From the NCBI GenBank assembly GCA_964461025.1, contig CAYWSE010000109.1:1-10090 (forward strand): DNA of 10,090 nucleotides, given 5' to 3'. The translations under genes and the position numbers were made by a program. A model generated the notes under the pieces. The model saw only the letters and a list, made by a program, of their open reading frames with translations, ran no database searches and was not told where the DNA came from. This document shows positions 6,707 to 10,090 of the stretch, piece by piece (position 1 is the first letter of the stretch; every line of letters starts with the position of its first letter). This DNA is from JAHBVL01 sp964461025. Its GTDB lineage: Bacteria > Chloroflexota > Chloroflexia > Thermomicrobiales > UBA6265.

Positions 6707-7848
6707 TTAGCGCCTCTCACTCCCGGCCAGTCCCGGATTTCCCGGGAAAGACACCCCTTCAAGACATTCTCGAGATAGTGAATCGGATAGAGCAGCGTTG
6801 GCCAGCGACTGTCCGCCGTCGCACGTGGTCGTCGTTCAGCATAGATCCAGCCCGAAAGCGCATCCACTTGCTGTCGGCCCGTGCCGGTGTCGGCGAGCTC
6901 GATCCGGACCAGTCCATATCGCGGGTCGCGGCCCGTCACGTCCCAGAATCGGAGGTACCAGACGAGATAATCGCCGCCATGTCGCCGATCGGCAACGATG
7001 AACGCAGGGGATCGGTGCCCTGCCGGCAACCGAAAGAGCGCCTCGGCGTCGCTGCCGTTCAGATACTGGCGAGTAAACGATTTGACGACACCGATTGTGC
7101 GTTCGCCCGGTTGGCGAAGCGCGCCATCGACCACCAGCCACGATTCGGCATCAGGAGGATTCGCTTGCCACTGCTTCATCAGGAACTCCTCGCCCTGGCG
7201 ACGTAAGCGGCGCGACGTTGCCAGGGCAGCTTTCTCCAGACCGCCAAAGTCGCGCAATCGAGCCCGGTAGGCCGCCTCGTTGTAATCGCCGAGTGGGTCG
7301 ACCACGGGCATGTCGGCGCCCACCGATGCAACAAACGTCGCGATGTCGGGACTCTGCGAGTCGAGCGGCACGATCCACGACCGGTTCAGATGCAGCATGC
7401 CTGGCATCACTCGGAGATCGGTTGGCGATTGCCGTTCGAGGATGGCGGACGCTGTTACCGACGCCATGACCGGAATGGCAGCCTGGTGGTACGCCGGAAG
7501 CGTTCGCTGAGCGCCGTCCAGAAAGAACCGGATCGGAGTCGGCTGGCTGGTTGGAATCACCGGAATCGCAAATGGCCGGGACTCTTCCAGCCACTCAACC
7601 GAATCTGAAACAGGCGCGGCGTCCCCTTCATCCGAAGCAAGATCGCTGCCAAGTCGGTCTTCGAGGCTCTCGGCGGAACGCATGTCGTGCAACGCGATGC
7701 CGTCGCTGCGCAGTCGCTGATGAATCTGGACGGCGTGCTGGCCAAATGTCGTTGCGTTCAAGAACCGATCCTGCGAAGAAATAGAACGTCTGTACGGTTG
7801 TGAGTATAGCGGATCGGAACGAACCGCCAGATATTGACTTTTGACCAT
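6703..7848 (-). CDS. nurA: NurA-like nuclease, first gene of the end-resection operon
   Basis: A 381-residue protein with the layout of the NurA domain, a Mn-dependent nuclease (RNase H/Argonaute-like fold) that works with HerA to resect DNA ends. Visible hallmarks are FFLDGAQRTLPAY (108-120, D111), then an Arg/Glu-rich helix (about 203-222, E220 and E221 as candidate metal ligands). LVVDGALRQ follows (238-246, D241), then TIGVVKSF (251-258, K256), LVRIELAD (313-320, E317) and the C-terminal LLYPIHYLENVLK (352-364), where the family keeps a late His. These match the NurA order of DG, E, DG, K and a terminal helix, but overall similarity is modest, so the call rests partly on the herA neighbour. 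The frame stays open upstream to 8127, but that part is Arg/Pro-rich and overlaps the divergent gene. The ATG at 7848 is preferred although no ribosome site precedes it, and ATG at 7890 is an alternative. The stop overlaps the herA start (ATGA). Confidence 0.8.
   Translation of the reverse strand: MVKSQYLAVRSDPLYSQPYRRSISSQDRFLNATTFGQHAVQIHQRLRSDGIALHDMRSAESLEDRLGSDLASDEGDAAPVSDSVEWLEESRPFAIPVIPTSQPTPIRFFLDGAQRTLPAYHQAAIPVMASVTASAILERQSPTDLRVMPGMLHLNRSWIVPLDSQSPDIATFVASVGADMPVVDPLGDYNEAAYRARLRDFGGLEKAALATSRRLRRQGEEFLMKQWQANPPDAESWLVVDGALRQPGERTIGVVKSFTRQYLNGSDAEALFRLPAGHRSPAFIVADRRHGGDYLVWYLRFWDVTGRDPRYGLVRIELADTGTGRQQVDALSGWIYAERRPRATADSRWPTLLYPIHYLENVLKGCLSREIRDWPGVRGAK
6713..6718 (-). promoter_or_regulatory. 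Ribosome binding site of herA
   Basis: On the minus strand GAGAGG lies 6 bases before the ATG at 6706, inside the end of nurA. It decides in favour of this start over the internal Met12 codon. Confidence 0.6.
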
Positions 7849-7916
7849 GGATAGTGAAGATGAGAGGAGCAACCGTCGGAAGATCCTCATAGCGAGTTTG
7901 GTAGGCAGGTCAGGCG
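7849..7916. other. 68-bp divergent intergenic region between nurA and the membrane EEP gene
   Basis: This is the only gap that can hold the start signals of both transcription units. It contains no obvious long inverted repeat or operator. For the plus-strand gene, AGGT (7907-7910) lies 6 bases before the ATG at 7917 as a weak ribosome site. A TTGACT at 7834-7839 inside the nurA start could serve as a -35 for that gene, but no convincing -10 follows at the right spacing. Confidence 0.5.
7886..7913 (-). promoter_or_regulatory. Candidate promoter of the nurA operon
   Basis: Reading the minus strand, CTGACC (7913-7908, 4 of 6 matches to TTGACA) is followed after 16 bases by TATGAG (7891-7886, 4 of 6 matches to TATAAT), about 37 bases before the nurA ATG. 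The -35-like hexamer overlaps the ribosome site of the divergent gene, so expression of the two units could interfere. This is a weak match found by eye and no transcript data support it. Confidence 0.3.
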
Positions 7917-9842
7917 ATGAGCTGGACGGCGAACCCCGTCTCCGTCGTTCCGAATCTGGCTCACATCGCCAGACGAAACGACGTGACGCTCTGCGCGTTC
8001 GTGTCGGTTCTGGCGATTGTGCACAATCTGCAATTGCAGCGGGTGTTCGTGCCGACAATGATCTTCGTCGTCGACCAGAGCAACCGCACGGAGTTGGTGG
8101 CAAATGCCGCCGTCGTATTCGTGGCAACTGTGCTGGTCGGCGCGATCTGCAGGTTCGCCACTGTTCGGCTCGCTGCGCTGATCAGTGTGACGCTCGTGGC
8201 CGCGAGCAGGGTAATCACTCAATTCAGCAGCGATCCTGAAGTCCGCTGGATGGTCGCCGCGACCGGTGTGATCGCATCAGGTTGGCTGATCGTGCTGTTG
8301 GCGCTCGCCAACCGGAATGCGCTGGCACTTGCGATTCCAGTCGCGTTCTGGCTTGATATCGCCCTCCGCACCCTGTTCGACACGATCGATCTGGCCTATA
8401 TGACGACCAATGTGAAGGACATCGTTGCGATTGTTCTTGTCATTGCCGCGGTGGTGCTGGTCGCGGCAATGCGCTGGCCGGCGGAGGCCATCGAGCAGTC
8501 CTGGACGGCCTCGATTTCTCTCATGGGATTTGGACCGGGAATGGCATCCTTCGCGCTCGTCTCCGGCAATCTGGGTCTTGCCGCAGTGTTGTCGGGGAAT
8601 GACTTGCCGTTCAATTTCTGGCTGCTCTCGATTGCACCGATTCTGGCGCTCGCCGTCTGGTCAGCGGCTCCCAACCGATTGCTGCGCTCCGTCCCAAAAC
8701 CTCTCCAGGTTGTCTTGGTCGGGGTAATCGGCGCCATCGGACTGGCAGGCATCTGGACAAGCGTCGAGCAGGCGCTTCTCGCTGAAGTCTCTCTGGTGGT
8801 GTTCGGTCTCGCGTCAATGATCCTGACAATGGTGGCTGTGGCGGGTTCGAGTCTTCCTCGCAGGCAGACAGGCGCGTGGCGAACAGCGACGATGCTGACG
8901 ATTGGTATGTGCATCCATGCGGCAACCGTCTTTCTCTACTTTGCCTCCAGTGGCTCGTTTCTTTACCTTGGCATTGCGTATCTCGTCCTGGCTGCCGCCG
9001 CGTTTTCCGCGTCACGGAACAGACAGAAGTGCCTCGCCGATCGCGTCGCAATTCCGGCATCCAGACCCCTCCTGATCGCTATCACGGTAGCGATGGCGCT
9101 TGTCATGGTCTCCGCGGGTCGCGACGATCGCTTCGCCATCGATCTTGGGGAAGAGATCACAGTCGTCACGTACAACATCCAGAATGGCTTCTCCCGCGAC
9201 AATGTCTGGGACCTCGAGGCGACGGCGCGAACGATCGAGAATCTCGAACCTGATATCGTGCTGCTTCAGGAATCGGGACGGGGCTGGTTTGCGTTGGGAT
9301 GGGCCGATCAGGTCTGGTGGTTGAGCAACCGGCTGGAGATGGATTTCGCTTTCGGGCCTGCCTCGAACGACGGTCTCTGGGGCAACGCCATTCTCAGCGC
9401 CGCGCCGTTGCTGAATCCGGAGGTCGTGAAGTATTCCTCGACCGAGAACCTGAATCGCAGCGTCGTTTCGGTCGAGGTACCCGTGCCCACAGGCACACTC
9501 TGGGTGGCCAGCACCCATCTGGACAATCCATCTGGTGCGGGCGAAGTCCGCCTTGCGCAAATGTCGCAACTGCTGGAAGAGTGGGGTGGAACCGAGCCGG
9601 CCGTCATCGGCGGCGATTTCAATGCCCAGCCTGACTCCGATGTCGTCGCCGCGATGACCGACGCCGGATTCTTCGACAGTGCTGCGGTCGCCGGCGATCC
9701 GCGGCCAACATCCGAGAACGGCAATCGCATCGACTACGTGTTCGTCACGCCCGATATTGGGGTCGTCGATGTCGAAGCGCCCGAAGTCTGGACTTCGGAT
9801 CACCGTCCAGTGCGCGTCGAACTGTCTCTCGTTCTGGAATGA
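7917..9842 (+). CDS. Polytopic membrane protein with C-terminal endonuclease/exonuclease/phosphatase (EEP) domain
   Basis: A 641-residue fusion. Residues about 23-400 are strongly hydrophobic and can hold roughly 11-13 membrane segments (for example near 60-78, 111-131, 167-185, 233-250, 289-309, 323-343, 347-367 and 383-400). Residues about 413-641 are a complete EEP (DNase I/exonuclease III-like) domain: VVTYNIQNG (N420), LLQES (E452), GNAILS (N490), STHLD (H534), GGDFNA (D567, N569), RIDYVF (D606) and SDHRPV (S627, D628, H629). All catalytic positions are present, so a Mg-dependent phosphodiesterase or phosphatase is expected. The substrate cannot be read from sequence: lipid headgroups, sugar-phosphates or nucleic acid are all possible. 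Which side of the membrane the domain faces is unclear. The ATG at 7917 has a weak AGGT 6 bases upstream. The gene is transcribed away from the repair operon and need not share its function. The stop is 21 bases from the end of the convergent gene on the right. Confidence 0.87.
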   Translation: MSWTANPVSVVPNLAHIARRNDVTLCAFVSVLAIVHNLQLQRVFVPTMIFVVDQSNRTELVANAAVVFVATVLVGAICRFATVRLAALISVTLVAASRVITQFSSDPEVRWMVAATGVIASGWLIVLLALANRNALALAIPVAFWLDIALRTLFDTIDLAYMTTNVKDIVAIVLVIAAVVLVAAMRWPAEAIEQSWTASISLMGFGPGMASFALVSGNLGLAAVLSGNDLPFNFWLLSIAPILALAVWSAAPNRLLRSVPKPLQVVLVGVIGAIGLAGIWTSVEQALLAEVSLVVFGLASMILTMVAVAGSSLPRRQTGAWRTATMLTIGMCIHAATVFLYFASSGSFLYLGIAYLVLAAAAFSASRNRQKCLADRVAIPASRPLLIAITVAMALVMVSAGRDDRFAIDLGEEITVVTYNIQNGFSRDNVWDLEATARTIENLEPDIVLLQESGRGWFALGWADQVWWLSNRLEMDFAFGPASNDGLWGNAILSAAPLLNPEVVKYSSTENLNRSVVSVEVPVPTGTLWVASTHLDNPSGAGEVRLAQMSQLLEEWGGTEPAVIGGDFNAQPDSDVVAAMTDAGFFDSAAVAGDPRPTSENGNRIDYVFVTPDIGVVDVEAPEVWTSDHRPVRVELSLVLE

Positions 9843-9863
9843 TGGGCCGGAGTCAGACGGGGA

Positions 9864-10090
9864 CTATCGCCACTCCAGCTTGCGCGGATCGTGATCGTCC
9901 GGGCCGATCTTGATGCCGCTCATCCAGGCGCCATTCACCCAGCCGTTCGCTTCGAGCTGCTTGAGGAAGGGACCGACGTGCGCCGCCAGCGCTTCGATGA
10001 TCGCCGCGCCTTCCTCGGCGCTTCCCTTTGAGGGTGTTCCGCTGTAGCCATGCGGCACGACATTGCTGAATGGTCCGCGCACTTCGACCG
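9864..10090 (-). CDS. Possible creatininase-family amidohydrolase, C-terminal fragment (5' end beyond window)
   Basis: An open frame enters from the right edge and ends with TAG at 9866-9864, giving about 75 C-terminal residues. The segment GPFSNVVPHGYSGTPSKGSA followed by EEGAAIIEALAAHVGPFLKQL resembles the end of creatininase-family enzymes. There a Gly-Asp-Pro-like loop and an Ala-Glu-Lys-Gly-like helix start precede the last long helix. These are metal-dependent amide hydrolases that act on creatinine-like or other small cyclic amides. Here Thr-Pro replaces the usual Asp-Pro and there is a short extra tail (WMSGIKIGPDDHDPRKLEWR). The metal ligands would lie outside the window, so the assignment is tentative. 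It converges on the membrane EEP gene, and no hairpin terminator is visible in the 21-base gap (9843-9863). Confidence 0.5.
   Translation of the reverse strand, partial: VEVRGPFSNVVPHGYSGTPSKGSAEEGAAIIEALAAHVGPFLKQLEANGWVNGAWMSGIKIGPDDHDPRKLEWR

Larger units (their letters stand above)
556..7848 (-). other. Four-gene nurA-herA-sbcD-sbcC operon (DNA end resection)
   Basis: All four genes lie on one strand with junctions of ATGA overlap (6703-6706), a 5-base gap (4557-4561) and ATGA overlap (3372-3375). There is no room for internal promoters outside coding sequence. The content is the full archaeal-type set of nuclease, translocase, Mre11 and Rad50. In archaea these products act together to make the 3' overhangs used by RadA. 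That they do so here is inferred from synteny and intact motifs. The operon is transcribed towards the RhuM gene. Confidence 0.85.

Noticed and set aside
6725..6741. Short GC-rich inverted repeat tcccgg/ccggga near the end of nurA
   Set aside because: Only 6-base arms, inside coding sequence, and expected by chance at this GC content.
6235..7206. 323-residue Arg-rich plus-strand frame opposite herA and nurA
   Set aside because: It spans two real genes on the other strand, is extremely Arg/Pro-rich, and shows no domain.
7834..7862. Possible plus-strand promoter starting with TTGACT at 7834
   Set aside because: The -35-like hexamer is good, but the hexamers 16-18 bases downstream do not resemble a -10.
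9012..9803. 263-residue minus-strand frame opposite the EEP domain
   Set aside because: The plus-strand frame carries all EEP catalytic motifs, and this frame is its antisense shadow.
9843..9863. Possible bidirectional terminator between the convergent genes
   Set aside because: Twenty-one bases with no stem-loop or T-run.

Overview
The window is about 60% GC and densely coded. It looks like bacterial chromosome. The gene style (GTG start on sbcD, tightly overlapping genes, archaeal-type repair genes, a membrane-anchored endonuclease/exonuclease/phosphatase protein) suggests a Chloroflexota or other thermophile-related bacterium. That placement is a guess, because no rRNA or marker gene is present.

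The core is a minus-strand run of four genes from 7848 down to 556: a NurA-like nuclease, a HerA-like hexameric ATPase, SbcD/Mre11 and SbcC/Rad50. nurA-herA and sbcD-sbcC are each joined by a 4-base ATGA overlap, and herA and sbcD are 5 bases apart, so the four genes are almost certainly one translationally coupled operon. The set matches the DNA double-strand-break end-resection cluster of thermophilic archaea. There, Mre11-Rad50 recognises and opens the end, and HerA drives NurA to degrade one strand so that a recombinase can load.

Downstream on the same strand, 39 bases after sbcC, lies the N-terminal part of a RhuM-family gene that runs off the left edge (516 to 1). Part of it looks less GC-rich than the operon, and it contains a perfect 13-base-arm palindrome inside the reading frame. 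RhuM genes are often carried with restriction systems and islands, so this may be where an accessory gene joins the repair operon.

To the right, 68 bases from the nurA start, a divergent plus-strand gene (7917-9842) encodes a polytopic membrane domain fused to a C-terminal EEP-fold hydrolase domain. It converges on a minus-strand gene entering from the right edge (9864-10090), whose tail resembles the C-terminus of creatininase-family hydrolases.

I found no tRNA, rRNA, CRISPR array, transposase or insertion-sequence end. No gap without a gene exceeds 70 bases. The most interesting content is the complete archaeal-type NurA-HerA-Mre11-Rad50 cassette in an apparently bacterial context, with a divergent Walker A motif and a large insertion in HerA, followed by RhuM.
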